The notes: generated by a model not told the origin, from the letters alone. 64,000 nt of DNA from an uncultured Roseobacter sp. (GCF_947495275.1 NZ_CANLYL010000010.1:116585-180584); one strand, 5' to 3'. Shown: positions 17,853 through 27,736, numbered from the stretch's first letter. Program-made: numbers and translations.

Positions 17853-18308
17853 TCAGAACGCCTGCAAGATCGCTTTGAGGGCCGGTTCGCGGACCTGCTG
17901 CGCCGCTTCATCCCGAGAGAACCACCGGCGTTTGCGCTGGTGATCTTCGGGGTAAGCATCGGCGAGGCTCTCGATCTGTGCGATATAGACCTGCGTCTTG
18001 ATAGAAGCCACCTTTCCGCCCGCCAGTTTCTTGTAGGTGTCATAGTGCCCGACTGGCGTTGATCGCACGTAGGCCGTTCTGACGCCCGCTTCTTCCCAGG
18101 CTTCCTGAAGGGCCGCGTCCGGATCTTCAAGGCCATCGATTGGCCAGCCCTTGGGGAGGATCCAACGGCCGGAACCACGGCTTGTCACCAGCAAGATCCG
18201 TTTGCCCGTATCCGTGTTGCGATAACAAAGTGCGGCGACCTGTCGTTGCTGAAAAGGCGGAGGGGTAAGCTCGGGGCGTTTCTTTTGCAAAAATTCCGTG
18301 ATGAGCAT
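17853..18308 (-). CDS. Nudix hydrolase
   Basis: 151 residues. The Nudix box runs from about residue 57: GWPIDGLEDPDAALQEAWEE followed by AGV, fitting GX5EX7REUXEEXGU with Ala-Trp in place of Arg-Glu-Leu at its centre. SGRWILPKG precedes it. The conserved Arg before the EE pair is therefore replaced, but the metal-binding glutamates remain. The family hydrolyses nucleoside diphosphates linked to another moiety; this short DIPP-like form may act on diphosphoinositol or dinucleoside polyphosphates. Substrate is inference only. Start has AAGG upstream. Confidence 0.85.
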   Translation of the reverse strand: MLITEFLQKKRPELTPPPFQQRQVAALCYRNTDTGKRILLVTSRGSGRWILPKGWPIDGLEDPDAALQEAWEEAGVRTAYVRSTPVGHYDTYKKLAGGKVASIKTQVYIAQIESLADAYPEDHQRKRRWFSRDEAAQQVREPALKAILQAF

Positions 18309-18500
18309 GACCTTGCCTTCCTCAATCCGTTTTACATCTCAGGGTGGCTGCTCCTGCACGTCTCTCCAGCTTGCCGGGGCGCGCGGGCGACCTGTCACCT
18401 TCTGCCCCGTCAACCTCTCAGCAAAATTACAATTTTCGGTAAACACGATTGTGGTTCAGGCGGTTATCCGCCGACCTTCAGGCCCCAGAACGGGCGCGGG

Positions 18501-20939
18501 TCATTTACGACGTTTCGCGCGCAGCGTGGGATCGGCCTCGGTGGGGTCTTCCGGCCAGGGATGTTTGGGGTAGCGCCCGCGCATGTCCTTGCGCACATCT
18601 GCATAAGAAGAGGCCCAGAACCCCGGGATATCTTCGGTCACCTGCACCGGGCGCTGGGCGGGAGAGAGCAGGGTCACCTGAACCGGTGTTCCGGCAACAG
18701 TCGGATGGCGGGTCACACCGAACATCTCCTGCAGGCGCAGGGCGATGCGGGGCTGCGCGCCCGCATAGTCAATCGGCACCTTGCGACCCAACGGCGTGGT
18801 GAAATGAGGTGGCACAGCCTTGTCCAGCATCTGTTGCTGGTCCCATGTCAGACGGGCTTGCAGGGCGGGCAGAAGGTCAAAGCGTTTCCAGTCCTGCGTT
18901 GTCTTGATGCCGTGCAGATGCGGCAGCAACCAGTCTTCAAGTGTGGTCAGCAGGGCGGTGTCTGAAAAATCCGGGAAATCGGGCGTATTCTGTCGCATCA
19001 GTTGCGCGCGGGCCAGAAACCGTTGTGCTTTCGGGTCGGGTTGCAGCCCCAATTGCCGGACGCCGGTCAGCATGGCATTGGCAATATCGCCGGCGGGCGC
19101 ATCGCGCCAGATCCTGTCGTCCAGAACCAGCGCGCCGAAGCGTTCCTGCTGACGGGTTTGCACCCGGCCATCGCGGCGCGACCATTCACAGACGTCATGC
19201 CATCCGATCTGATCCGCAAATGCCTCGCGCAGCTCAGAGATGGGCAGGGCCACTGCCTGACGGATGCGCGCCTCTCGCGGGTCTCCGTCAAGGTCGGTTG
19301 CGACGAGAAATTGCGTGGCGGCCAGGGGGTCGACCTCTGGCATCACGGCCCCTTTGCCGCCTGACAGAATAAACCGTGATGCCTCGCCCGGACGCCGCTG
19401 CCCGATGCGATCGGGATAGGCGAGAGCGGCCAAAACCGCGGTGGCGTTCGGACCAGTGCCTTTATGAGAGGCGGCCAATCTCTTGGCTTCTTCATGGACA
19501 CGTGCGAGGGTCGGTCTGTGCAACTCCCAAGGGTGGTTGGTTTGAAATCGGCGTGGGTCTTTGGCAGCCTCCAGACGCAAAGCCAGATCTGTGGGTGCAT
19601 TTCGTAAAATATCGCGTTCGGATAATAATGCGGCCAACAAGGGCGCATTACTACCTCCTTTCGCAACCATATGTGCAAGTCTCGGATGCAGCGGAAGTCG
19701 TGAAATCTGCTTTCCGTGCGGAGTGATGCGGCCTTTTTCATCCAGAGCGCCCAACATGCGCAACACGGTTTGCGCCTCCTCAAAACGCCCTGCGTGGGGC
19801 GGGGTGACAAACTGCATCTGATCGGCGGTACTGCCCCACATCGCCAGTTCCAGCGCCAGCCCGGTCAGATCACCGACCTCAATTTCTGCGGGGGGATGGC
19901 TGGCCAGCGCGCCCTCTTCGCCCTTGGTCCAGAGCTTGTAACAATGACCGGGCGCAACCCGTCCGGCGCGCCCCGCACGTTGGGTGGCTTCGGCGCGCGT
20001 AACGCGGGTGGTGATCAGGCGTGACATGCCGGAGGCCGGATCAAATTCAGCCCGGCGCGCGCGGCCTGCGTCGACCACGATACGGATGCCTTCGATGGTC
20101 AGTGATGTCTCCGCAATCGCCGTGGCCAGAACCACCTTGCGCCCCGATGCGGCAGGCGCAATGGCTGCGCGCTGATCCTTGAACGCCATGGCCCCAAAAA
20201 GCGGATGCAGACTTGTGCCCGCTGGCAGATGCGGTCGCAGAGCGGCTTCGGTACGGCGGATTTCGCCTTCACCGGGCAGAAAGACCAGCGCACTGCCCTC
20301 ATGTTCCTCCAGCGCCTTGAGGGTCAGATCAGCCACCGCTTGCTCCAGCTTTTGGGTTTTGGCGACGGGGCGCGACAGCCAATGGGGCGTCACCTCAAAG
20401 GCGCGGCCCTGTGACGTGACAATGGGCGCTTGCATCAACTCGGCGATGGGATCGGCATCCAGCGTGGCCGACATGGCTATGAGCGAAAGATCCTCGCGCA
20501 GAGCGCCCGCCACATCAAGGCACAGGGCAAGCCCCAGATCGGCATTCAGAGAGCGTTCGTGGAATTCGTCAAAGATCACGACACCGACGTCCGGCAGGTC
20601 GGGCTGCGATTGGATCATGCGTGTCAGGATGCCTTCGGTGACCACTTCGATGCGCGTGGATTTAGAAATCTTTGTGGTGCCGCGAATGCGGTAACCCACC
20701 GTTTGCCCAACCTTTTCCCCCAAGGTCGCCGCCATGCGTTCCGCTGCGGCACGGGCTGCGAGGCGGCGCGGTTCCAGCATGAGAATACGGCCCTGAGTCA
20801 GTCCGGCTCGGAGCACCGCAAGCGGCACGCGCGTGGTTTTGCCCGCGCCGGGGGGCGCTTGCAGGACCAGTCTGCGAGACGTGCGCAGGGCCGCGATGAC
20901 CTCAGGCAATGCGGCATCGATGGGAAGGGCGTCATCCAT
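18501..20939 (-). CDS. hrpB: ATP-dependent helicase HrpB
   Basis: 812 residues, the normal length. A DEAH/RHA-type superfamily 2 helicase of the bacterial HrpB branch. Walker A APPGAGKTTRVPL, motif II DEFH (the usual DExH), SAT in IAMSATLDAD, and motif VI TQRAGRAGR are present. After the helicase core come the HA2-like and HrpB C-terminal domains, ending PTVAGTPVQVTLLSPAQRP and a Lys/Arg tail. The cellular role of HrpB is not well defined. The gene stands alone, divergent from meaB by about 95 bases. Confidence 0.95.
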   Translation of the reverse strand: MDDALPIDAALPEVIAALRTSRRLVLQAPPGAGKTTRVPLAVLRAGLTQGRILMLEPRRLAARAAAERMAATLGEKVGQTVGYRIRGTTKISKSTRIEVVTEGILTRMIQSQPDLPDVGVVIFDEFHERSLNADLGLALCLDVAGALREDLSLIAMSATLDADPIAELMQAPIVTSQGRAFEVTPHWLSRPVAKTQKLEQAVADLTLKALEEHEGSALVFLPGEGEIRRTEAALRPHLPAGTSLHPLFGAMAFKDQRAAIAPAASGRKVVLATAIAETSLTIEGIRIVVDAGRARRAEFDPASGMSRLITTRVTRAEATQRAGRAGRVAPGHCYKLWTKGEEGALASHPPAEIEVGDLTGLALELAMWGSTADQMQFVTPPHAGRFEEAQTVLRMLGALDEKGRITPHGKQISRLPLHPRLAHMVAKGGSNAPLLAALLSERDILRNAPTDLALRLEAAKDPRRFQTNHPWELHRPTLARVHEEAKRLAASHKGTGPNATAVLAALAYPDRIGQRRPGEASRFILSGGKGAVMPEVDPLAATQFLVATDLDGDPREARIRQAVALPISELREAFADQIGWHDVCEWSRRDGRVQTRQQERFGALVLDDRIWRDAPAGDIANAMLTGVRQLGLQPDPKAQRFLARAQLMRQNTPDFPDFSDTALLTTLEDWLLPHLHGIKTTQDWKRFDLLPALQARLTWDQQQMLDKAVPPHFTTPLGRKVPIDYAGAQPRIALRLQEMFGVTRHPTVAGTPVQVTLLSPAQRPVQVTEDIPGFWASSYADVRKDMRGRYPKHPWPEDPTEADPTLRAKRRK

Positions 20940-21033
20940 GGCCCGTGCTTAGCGAATTGAATGGCCCGCGCCAAGCACTGGACAAATGCGGGCATGTGCC
21001 TGAAAACCGGAGGAAAGAAGGGGAGCAGAACGC

Positions 21034-22023
21034 ATGGATATCGCCGATCTGGCTGCACGGGTGGGACAGGGCGAACGCCGTGCGCTGGCGCGGGCGATCA
21101 CGCTGGCGGAAAGTGCGCGGGCAGATCATCGGGCGCAGGCTGCGGAGATGCTGGAGGCGCTGCCGAAGGACCGTCAGGCGTTACGCATCGGCCTTTCCGG
21201 CACGCCCGGCGTGGGTAAATCCACCTTTATCGAGAGCTTCGGAATGATGCTGGTGGAAAAGGGCCTGAAGGTGGCAGTGCTGGCGGTTGATCCCTCTTCT
21301 ACCCGTTCCGGCGGCTCCATATTGGGGGACAAGACCCGGATGGACCGCCTGTCGCGCGCGCCCGGGGCCTTCATCCGCCCATCGCCAAGCCAGACCCATC
21401 TGGGCGGTGTGGCGCGCCGGTCTCGCGAAGCGGTCGCCTTATGCGAAGGGGCCGGGTTCGACGTGGTCCTGATCGAAACTGTCGGCGTCGGTCAGTCCGA
21501 AACCGTGGTGGCGCAGATGGCCGATATCTTTCTGTTACTGCTGGCCCCGGCGGGCGGCGATGAGCTGCAAGGGGTCAAACGCGGGATCATGGAAATTGCT
21601 GATATTATCCTGATCAACAAGGCGGATGGCGACCTCAAACCCGCCGCGACCCGCACCTGCGCGGATTACGCCGGTGCGCTCAGGCTGTTGCGCAAACGTC
21701 CGCAGGATCCGAAAGGCTATCCCAAGGCCATGATGGTGTCTGCCTTGCAGGAGAATGGGTTGGCGGAGGTCTGGGCCGATCTCAACACCTTGATCGATTG
21801 GCGCAAGGACAACGGTTTCTGGGAAGCAGCGCGTGCCAATCAGGCCCGGTATTGGTTTGAACAGGAAGTGAAAAATGCGTTGCTGTCACAACTGGAAACC
21901 CCTCAGGCGCGCGCCTTGCTGTCAACGCTGAGCCGTCAGGTTGCCGCTGGTGATATGGCCCCGGCAGCGGCGGCAGTGCAGTTTCTTCAGGGGCTGTCCC
22001 AAGGGGATGCGGCAAATCGGTGA
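21034..22023 (+). CDS. meaB: Methylmalonyl-CoA-mutase-associated GTPase MeaB
   Basis: 329 residues. A G3E-type P-loop GTPase that protects and reloads adenosylcobalamin-dependent methylmalonyl-CoA mutase (bacterial homologue of human MMAA). Walker A GTPGVGKST at about residue 55, the DPSSTRSGGSILGDKTRM switch segment, ETVGVGQSE, and the guanine-binding NKADGD are intact. The C-terminal helix for dimerisation follows. The mutase gene is not in this window, which is common for separately placed meaB. Confidence 0.95.
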   Translation: MDIADLAARVGQGERRALARAITLAESARADHRAQAAEMLEALPKDRQALRIGLSGTPGVGKSTFIESFGMMLVEKGLKVAVLAVDPSSTRSGGSILGDKTRMDRLSRAPGAFIRPSPSQTHLGGVARRSREAVALCEGAGFDVVLIETVGVGQSETVVAQMADIFLLLLAPAGGDELQGVKRGIMEIADIILINKADGDLKPAATRTCADYAGALRLLRKRPQDPKGYPKAMMVSALQENGLAEVWADLNTLIDWRKDNGFWEAARANQARYWFEQEVKNALLSQLETPQARALLSTLSRQVAAGDMAPAAAAVQFLQGLSQGDAANR

Positions 22024-22041
22024 AATCGCATGCCCTTTGGG

Positions 22042-22070
22042 TTGACCAATCCTGCGATTCCCACTAAAGC
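22042..22070 (+). promoter_or_regulatory. Candidate promoter for rpmB
   Basis: TTGACC and TAAAGC separated by 17 bases, upstream of rpmB. The -35 box is close to sigma-70 consensus and the -10 box is weak, so this is a tentative call. Confidence 0.35.
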
Positions 22071-22162
22071 GCGGAGACGAAATTCAGGGGCGTGGCCTGA
22101 GGCTGCCCCCTTTTGTCGTTTACCGGACCGCCGGTGCGACCTGAGACAAAAAGGATGACCCC

Positions 22163-22462
22163 ATGTCGCGCGTTTGCGAATTGACCGGAAAAGGCCCGAT
22201 GACTGGCAACAACGTCAGCCATGCCAACAATAAAACCCGCCGGCGCTTCTTGCCGAACCTGAACGATGTGTCCCTGCAATCCGAAGCACTGGGCCGCGCG
22301 TTCAAATTCCGCATTTCCGCCGCTGCCTTGCGCACGGTTGATCACCGCGGCGGTCTGGACAAGTTCCTTGCAAAAGCCAAGGATAGTGAATTGTCCGCGA
22401 ACGCGCTGAAGGTCAAGAAAGCGATCGCAAAAGCCTCCGACACGGCCGACGCGCTCAGCTAA
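22163..22462 (+). CDS. rpmB: 50S ribosomal protein L28
   Basis: 99 residues beginning [20 protein letters not shown], the standard L28 N-terminus, followed by [12 protein letters not shown]. The extended C-terminus (about 20 residues beyond the enterobacterial form) is usual in alphaproteobacteria. L28 is a large-subunit protein needed for 70S assembly. The zinc-type cysteine set of some L28 proteins is absent; only one cysteine is present. It is a single-gene unit with a strong terminator after it. Confidence 0.97.
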   Translation: MSRVCELTGKGPMTGNNVSHANNKTRRRFLPNLNDVSLQSEALGRAFKFRISAAALRTVDHRGGLDKFLAKAKDSELSANALKVKKAIAKASDTADALS

Positions 22463-22488
22463 GCCTTTCTGAAAATGTAAGAATACTG

Positions 22489-22521
22489 CCCTGCCTGCCT
22501 TCAGGCGGGGTTTTTCTTTTT
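22489..22521 (+). terminator. Rho-independent terminator of rpmB
   Basis: A 9-bp stem (CCCTGCCTG / CAGGCGGGG, one G-T pair) with a 4-base loop is followed by TTTTTCTTTTT. It lies about 27 bases after the rpmB stop and just before the convergent sirtuin gene stop. Confidence 0.9.
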
Positions 22522-22528
22522 GGGGTGT

Positions 22529-23221
22529 CTATCCGGCGAGAATTTCATCAACCCAAATGGGAAGCGTCTGTGTTGCAGGGCCGATCCGAAGATCGTCGAA
22601 CTGGCTGCCGACCTGCGATGGTTCCAGATTGAATTCGACCGTTTGCGCCCCGTGGCGTCTGGCCTCGGCCACAAACCCCGCTGCTGGATAGACGTTTCCG
22701 GATGTACCGATGCTTGCGAAGAGATTCGCCCCGGTGAGATGGTCAAAGATTTCATCCATGTCGTAGGGCATTTCACCAAACCAGACGATGTCGGGCCGTG
22801 CGGCAGGCTCCTCGCAGTTTGGGCAAGGATCGCCCGGCGCCATCACCATGGGCGCAGGCCAGCGATGATCACAGGCGGCACAAAGTGCGCCCGATAATGC
22901 CCCATGCATGTGCATGACACGCGCCATGCCCGCCCGTTCATGCAGGTCATCGACGTTCTGGGTGATCAGCACGACGTCGCCTGCGAATTCGGCCTCCAGT
23001 TTCGCCAGGGCCAAGTGACCAGCATTGGGTGCGGCCTCCGCCGCCTGCGCGCGCCGAGCATTGTAAAAGTCAACCACCAGCTTGGGATTGCGGGCAAAGC
23101 CTTCAGGCGTTGCGACGTCCTCGATCCTGTGCTGCGCCCAAAGCCCGCCTTCGGCCCGGAACGTCCCTAGACCGCTTTCCGCGGATATCCCGGCACCGGT
23201 CAGGATCACGATCTTTTTCAT
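22529..23221 (-). CDS. cobB: NAD-dependent protein deacylase (sirtuin, CobB type)
   Basis: 230 residues from the ATG at 23221, preceded by AAGGGG; the frame is open further upstream. Sirtuin landmarks: TGAGISAESGLGTFR near the start, TQNVDDLHERAG with catalytic histidine in HMHGAL, and four zinc cysteines (CAACDHRW and CPNCE). The segment FYNARR carries the Tyr-x-x-Arg pair that in class III sirtuins recognises succinyl- and malonyl-lysine, as in Escherichia coli CobB. Both deacetylase and desuccinylase activity are therefore expected from family knowledge. Convergent with rpmB across a terminator. Confidence 0.93.
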   Translation of the reverse strand: MKKIVILTGAGISAESGLGTFRAEGGLWAQHRIEDVATPEGFARNPKLVVDFYNARRAQAAEAAPNAGHLALAKLEAEFAGDVVLITQNVDDLHERAGMARVMHMHGALSGALCAACDHRWPAPMVMAPGDPCPNCEEPAARPDIVWFGEMPYDMDEIFDHLTGANLFASIGTSGNVYPAAGFVAEARRHGAQTVEFNLEPSQVGSQFDDLRIGPATQTLPIWVDEILAG

Positions 23222-23290
23222 GGGCAGGCCCCTTGTAGTCTCGTCTGCTTTCATGCCGCGCCGGGCGGATGATGTCAAAGTGGATGGGGG

Positions 23291-24250
23291 TCAGGAGCGC
23301 AAGATGCGCAGCTGATCTCTCAGAAAGGGCAGTTCGGTCAAAGCCGGGTCAATCATCTGCGTACCAATCAGCTGACGCATGGTAGCCGCGATATTTCTGG
23401 GCACATCATCGGCCCAATCGTCGCTCGCAAAGAGCGATATGCGACGCGAGAAGAGGGCATATGGCAGCGGGTGCGCTGTGATGTTTTCGTGAAAACGGTG
23501 AGCACGCATATAACCAAGCGGGGTCGTGATCGTCCAACCAATCTTGCGGGCGACCATGGCCATGAGCGCCAGATGACTGCCGATTTCAAACCGTTTGGGG
23601 TGATCGTCAATATGGGGGCCCAGATGATCCTCAATCTGTTGCCGGATCAGCTGATCTGCGTCGTAACGCAGAAACGGCAGGCCCCGAGGGTCGGGAAGGG
23701 CGTCGGCGTCAACCTGCGCGCCACGGGGTACAACCAACATGAACGGATCCTGCGCCAGCGGGTATTCCACAACATTGTCCAGCGCGCGTCCGGTGTGGGC
23801 AGAAATCGCAAGGTGCAGCCGCTTTTCGGCGATCGCATCGGTCAGATCGTTGCTGGAGGCGGTGATCATTCGGAATTGGCAGCCCGTCAGGCTATCCGCG
23901 AGAATGGTGGTGAGCCGAGGGGTCAGGTTGTCGTCGAAATCATCAATGATACCAATGCTCAAGGACCTGACATGCGCCAGATCCATGACCGTCAGCTCAC
24001 TTTGCGCCAGACGCAGTTCCGCCAGCGCCGCCTCGGCACGCGCCAGAAAAAGCGTGCCGGCAGGGGTCAATTGCATGGGGCGACGCCCATGATCTACCAG
24101 ATCGGTTTCGAGCGCCGTTTCGAGGTTTCGCAACTGCTGGCTGACCGCGGGTTGACTGAGACCGGTCTGCTCAGCCGCCTGCGCCACCGACCCCGACGCC
24201 GCGAGGGCCTCAAAGACTTCAAGGCCGCGTAACGTGATCCCTTTCATCAT
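23291..24250 (-). CDS. LysR-family transcriptional regulator
   Basis: 319 residues. The N-terminal winged helix-turn-helix covers about residues 5-65 (ALAASGSVAQAAEQTGLSQP followed by AVSQQLRNLE), typical of LysR. The rest is the periplasmic-binding-like effector domain. It is divergent from the nitrilase-family gene at 24427, with about 175 bases between them, so the hydrolase gene is the likely target. The 70-base gap to the sirtuin gene on the other side could also allow co-transcription with it. The effector is unknown. Confidence 0.92.
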   Translation of the reverse strand: MMKGITLRGLEVFEALAASGSVAQAAEQTGLSQPAVSQQLRNLETALETDLVDHGRRPMQLTPAGTLFLARAEAALAELRLAQSELTVMDLAHVRSLSIGIIDDFDDNLTPRLTTILADSLTGCQFRMITASSNDLTDAIAEKRLHLAISAHTGRALDNVVEYPLAQDPFMLVVPRGAQVDADALPDPRGLPFLRYDADQLIRQQIEDHLGPHIDDHPKRFEIGSHLALMAMVARKIGWTITTPLGYMRAHRFHENITAHPLPYALFSRRISLFASDDWADDVPRNIAATMRQLIGTQMIDPALTELPFLRDQLRILRS

Positions 24251-24426
24251 CGTAACATGCTCCCCGCAGTTTTGGTTTTTTCAAGGTAATCCAGGAATGC
24301 CTGGATGAATATAGCGGTTTCGAGACATATAGATGAAGAAATTGCAAATCTGTGACAGGCGGCAGGAAGCTCTTGCGGGCGCTTCTGTTTTTCAACACGA
24401 TGGCCAAAAATACACCGGAGTCAGGG

Positions 24427-25302
24427 ATGAAAGTTGCAACCGCCGCCTACCAGATGGATTTCCTGACCTCTTGGGCGCAATACGAAGACAAGCTTGAAAC
24501 CTGGGTCGGGCAGGCGGCCCGTGCGGGCGCGGATCTGGCGGTTTTTCCCGAATACGGGGCGATGGAACTGGCCACATTATCCGGGCGCGACGTCGCCGCG
24601 GATCTGGAACAATCGCTTTCCGCCGTGTCGGACCGGCTGGCCGATGCGGATGCCCTGCACCAGAAACTGGCGGCGTCGCATGGGCTGCATATTCTGGCAG
24701 CCTCCGGTCCGGCAGCCACACAAACCAGACCGGTGAACCGCGCGAGGCTCTTTGCGCCGGGTGGCCGGAAAGGCGTTCAGGACAAGCAGATCATGACGCG
24801 TTTTGAGCGGGACGTGTGGCGCATCCAGGGCGGTGGCCCCTTGCAGATTTTCGATACGGATCTGGGCAAAATCGGCGTCCTCATCTGTTATGATGCCGAA
24901 TTTCCACTGTTGGGTCGCGCACTCGCTGACTGCGATCTCTTGCTGGTGCCATCCTGCACAGAGCAGCTCTCAGGCTATTGGCGGGTCCGAATTGGGGCCA
25001 TGGCCCGCGCGCTTGAGACGCAATGCGTGGCCATCATGTCATCGCTTGTGGGAAAGGCCCCCTGGTCCGAAGCGGTCAACATTACAACCGGCACCGGTGG
25101 CGTGTTCGGCCCACCGGATGTGGGGTTTCCACCGGATGGAATCATTGCCTTGGGCGAGATTGGATCACCGGGATGGACCTTTGCAGAAATTGACCTAGCC
25201 TCCATCGCCAATGTGCGCACGGATGGCAGGGTCCTGGGCCGCCGACACTGGACTGAGCAAAAAGGCCGTGAAAACGCGGCCCCAATTGTGAACATGCGTT
25301 GA
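24427..25302 (+). CDS. Carbon-nitrogen hydrolase (nitrilase superfamily)
   Basis: 291 residues from the ATG at 24427, which begins the family-typical MKVATAAYQMDF; the open frame extends to 24352. The Glu-Lys-Cys triad is visible: FPEYGAMEL, DKQIMTRFERD, and LICYDAEFP. The family cleaves non-peptide C-N bonds in nitriles, amides or carbamoyl compounds. The closest look-alikes are the amidase-type (omega-amidase, carbamoylase) branches rather than true nitrilases, a judgement by eye. It is divergent from a LysR regulator that may control it. infA follows after 79 bases. Confidence 0.9.
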   Translation: MKVATAAYQMDFLTSWAQYEDKLETWVGQAARAGADLAVFPEYGAMELATLSGRDVAADLEQSLSAVSDRLADADALHQKLAASHGLHILAASGPAATQTRPVNRARLFAPGGRKGVQDKQIMTRFERDVWRIQGGGPLQIFDTDLGKIGVLICYDAEFPLLGRALADCDLLLVPSCTEQLSGYWRVRIGAMARALETQCVAIMSSLVGKAPWSEAVNITTGTGGVFGPPDVGFPPDGIIALGEIGSPGWTFAEIDLASIANVRTDGRVLGRRHWTEQKGRENAAPIVNMR

Positions 25303-25381
25303 ATCCCCCTTGAAAAACCCCCGGAATGCGCGCATTTAAGCGGCGTCCGCAAAATGGCGGGCGTGCAATCAAGGAGAAACC

Positions 25382-25600
25382 ATGGCCAAGGAAGATACGC
25401 TCGAATTCCCCGGTGTCGTGAAGGAACTCCTGCCGAATGCGACATTCCGGGTCGAGCTTGAAAACGGCCATGAGATTATCGCCCATACGGCAGGCAAGAT
25501 GCGCAAGAACCGCATCCGTGTTCTGGCTGGCGACAAGGTGCAGGTCGAGATGACCCCCTATGATCTGACCAAGGGTCGGATCAACTACCGCTTCAAATAA
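25382..25600 (+). CDS. infA: Translation initiation factor IF-1
   Basis: 72 residues, normal length. An S1-like OB fold starting [19 protein letters not shown], with the [19 protein letters not shown] segment that contacts the 30S A site. Preceded by AAGGAGAAACC, a strong ribosome binding site. maf begins four bases after its stop, so infA-maf-RNase G-yacG form a tight operon. Confidence 0.98.
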   Translation: MAKEDTLEFPGVVKELLPNATFRVELENGHEIIAHTAGKMRKNRIRVLAGDKVQVEMTPYDLTKGRINYRFK

Positions 25601-25604
25601 GCCC

Positions 25605-26180
25605 TTGTTTATTCTGGGGTCCGGATCGCCGCGCCGCAAGGAATTGCTGGCGCAAATCGGCGTTGTGCCGGACGCTGTTCGCGCGCCGGACATTGATGAA
25701 GACCCGTTGAAAGGCGAGTTGCCGCGTCCTTATTGTGTGCGTATTGCGCGCGAAAAGGTTGAGGCGGTGACGGCTGACGCGGACGACATTGTGCTATGCG
25801 CGGATACGACAGTTGCGCTGGGTCGGCGCATTCTGGGCAAACCGCGAGACCGGGATGAAGCAGCGGGTTTTCTGAAGCTGCTGTCGGGGCGGCGGCACCG
25901 GGTCATCACAGCGGTGGCCGTTCGTTTGGGTGCGAGCGTCTGGCAGAAAGATGTGGTGAGCACCGTGCGGATGAAATCCCTCTCGTTGCCAGAGTTGAAC
26001 GGGTATCTCGACACCGAGGATTGGCGCGGCAAAGCGGGTGGCTATGGCATTCAGGGACCCGCGGGCGCATTAATCCCCTGGATCAGCGGATCATTCACCG
26101 GCATTGTCGGCCTGCCACTGGCTGAAACCGCAAACCTTTTGCGCGCGGCAGGGCTGTCTGGGGTTGGGGCTGGCGGATGA
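25605..26180 (+). CDS. maf: Maf-family nucleotide pyrophosphatase
   Basis: 191 residues from a TTG start four bases after infA; no ATG is better placed. The N-terminal [12 protein letters not shown] is diagnostic. The family hydrolyses dTTP, UTP or modified nucleoside triphosphates to monophosphates and has been linked to septum formation. CADTTVALG and [19 protein letters not shown] are further conserved segments, with the catalytic aspartate in the former. [13 protein letters not shown] marks the C-terminal part. Its last codons overlap the RNase G start by ATGA. Confidence 0.95.
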   Translation: MFILGSGSPRRKELLAQIGVVPDAVRAPDIDEDPLKGELPRPYCVRIAREKVEAVTADADDIVLCADTTVALGRRILGKPRDRDEAAGFLKLLSGRRHRVITAVAVRLGASVWQKDVVSTVRMKSLSLPELNGYLDTEDWRGKAGGYGIQGPAGALIPWISGSFTGIVGLPLAETANLLRAAGLSGVGAGG

Positions 26181-27199
26181 AAGGGCGTAGCATCATTCTG
26201 GATCATTATGAGGGTCGCGAAGCCGCTGCCCTTATGGTCGATGGACGTCTGGAGGATTTTCTGATCGGCGCAGACGCGCCCGCCCCGGGAACGATCTACC
26301 GTGCGATTGCCGACCGTCCGGTCAAAGGGCAGGGCGGGATGTTCCTTAAAACACACAACGGACCTGCGTTCCTGCGACAGGTCAAGGGGCTCTCCCCCGG
26401 GCAATCTCTACTGGTGCAGGTGACAGGATATGCCGAGCCCGGCAAAGCTTTGCCTGTCACGCAGAAGCTCTTGTTCAAAAGCCGCTATGCGATCGTGACG
26501 CCCGGCGCGCCCGGCATCAATATCAGCCGTTCCATCAAGGATGAGGATGAACGCGACCGGCTTCTCGAAATCGCGCATGACACCTTTTCGGGCGGCCAAA
26601 CAGGGCTGATCCTGAGGTCTTGCTGTATGGGTGCTGACACCGACGCGATTGCTGACGATATTTCACAGATGGCTGATCTGGCCCAGCGTGTCCTTTCAGA
26701 TCAGAGCCACGATATGGATGTTCTGGCCGAAGGCGACGGGCCCCATCTTCTGGCTTGGCGCGATTGGGTCGAACCGGCTGAGGTCGTGACCGAACCCGGG
26801 AGTTTTGATGTCCATGGCATTCTTGAGGAACTGGATTTGGTGCGTCATGCGCGGGTCTCGCTGGAAGCTGGCGCGCATCTGTTCGTGGAGCCGACACGTG
26901 CCTTGGTAGCTGTCGATGTAAACACAGGGGCCGATGCGTCGCTGGCGGCAGGCATCAAGGCGAATATGGCCTGCGCCAGGGCCTTGCCCCGCGCTCTGCG
27001 TCTCAAGGGTTTGGGCGGGCAAATCGTACTTGACCTTGCCCCCATGCCGAAAAAGGACCGGCGCGCGTTTGAGACCGCGCTGCGTCAGAACTTCAAACAG
27101 GATGATGTTGAAACTGCTTTGGTTGGCTGGACGCCGCTGGGTCACTACGAACTCCAACGCAAGCGCGCGCGATTGCCCCTGCAGGAGCTGTTGGGATGA
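26177..27199 (+). CDS. Ribonuclease E/G-family protein (short RNase G-like)
   Basis: 340 residues, shorter than typical RNase G (about 490) or RNase E. It has the S1-type and RNase-H-like core, ending in the DNase-I-like catalytic region with the two magnesium aspartates in [10 protein letters not shown] and [11 protein letters not shown]. The zinc-link CPxC and the C-terminal scaffold domain are absent. The Maf-RNase G-YacG overlap is a recurrent alphaproteobacterial arrangement. Without the zinc link, oligomerisation may differ from that of RNase E. A housekeeping RNA-maturation role is inferred. Confidence 0.9.
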   Translation: MKGRSIILDHYEGREAAALMVDGRLEDFLIGADAPAPGTIYRAIADRPVKGQGGMFLKTHNGPAFLRQVKGLSPGQSLLVQVTGYAEPGKALPVTQKLLFKSRYAIVTPGAPGINISRSIKDEDERDRLLEIAHDTFSGGQTGLILRSCCMGADTDAIADDISQMADLAQRVLSDQSHDMDVLAEGDGPHLLAWRDWVEPAEVVTEPGSFDVHGILEELDLVRHARVSLEAGAHLFVEPTRALVAVDVNTGADASLAAGIKANMACARALPRALRLKGLGGQIVLDLAPMPKKDRRAFETALRQNFKQDDVETALVGWTPLGHYELQRKRARLPLQELLG

Positions 27200-27396
27200 A
27201 TTGCCCTATCTGCGGCAAGAAAACACAGATCGAGTTCCGGCCATTTTGCTGCAAGCGCTGCGCCGACCGGGACCTCGCCCGCTGGTTCAACGGCAGCTAT
27301 GCTGTCCCGTCAGTTGACGCCGACGACGCCGATGACATCGAGAACGCAATGGAAGAAGCCGCGCGAAATCCAGACAGACCGGCAAAACCGCATTAG
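27196..27396 (+). CDS. yacG: DNA gyrase inhibitor YacG
   Basis: 66 residues. Zinc-finger protein with CPICGKKTQ and CCKRCADRDLARWF, the four-cysteine pattern of YacG, and the tail typical of the family. YacG binds GyrB and blocks DNA binding in Escherichia coli. The ATG overlaps the end of the RNase G gene by four bases. Confidence 0.95.
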   Translation: MNCPICGKKTQIEFRPFCCKRCADRDLARWFNGSYAVPSVDADDADDIENAMEEAARNPDRPAKPH

Positions 27397-27661
27397 AATG
27401 AACCGGCAATCGCCGACGTATTGAGCCGGGTCGGCGCGTAGTTCCTTGGTAAGTTTTGAATGGGCAGATCGGGCGATTGACGCAGGATCGTTCCCGGATT
27501 TCAATGTGGCGGCGTGCCGGATAAATTTCGTCATTGGAGCCACTAAGGTTTCACCAATGTGGAAATCCTCAGGCATTTGCAATTCTTGCAAAAAAGGCAC
27601 TGGACAGCCCTTCGGCAAACTCATAGAAACCGCCCACCCAGTCATTCAATTGACAACCCAT

Positions 27662-27736
27662 GCCCGGGTAGCTCAGGGGTAGAGCAGTGGATTGAAAATC
27701 CTCGTGTCGGTGGTTCGATTCCGCCCCCGGGCACCA
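27662..27736 (+). tRNA. tRNA-Phe (GAA)
   Basis: 75 bases with encoded CCA. Acceptor stem GCCCGGG / CCCGGGC, D stem GCTC / GAGC, anticodon loop TTGAAAA, T arm GGTGG TTCGATT CCGCC (one T-G pair). The anticodon stem GTGGA / TCCTC contains one T-T mismatch at the second pair. It lies at the start of the accessory-looking stretch that follows. Confidence 0.95.

Noticed and set aside
27310..27645. Minus-strand 111-codon frame between yacG and tRNA-Phe
   Set aside because: Overlaps yacG antisense and shows no domain; the gap otherwise shows nothing recognised.
27650..27655. TTGACA just before tRNA-Phe
   Set aside because: Only seven bases from the tRNA 5-prime end, too close to be its -35 box.
27662..27736. 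Island attachment site at tRNA-Phe
   Set aside because: No second copy of the tRNA 3-prime end and no integrase in the window; kept only as a low-interest remark.
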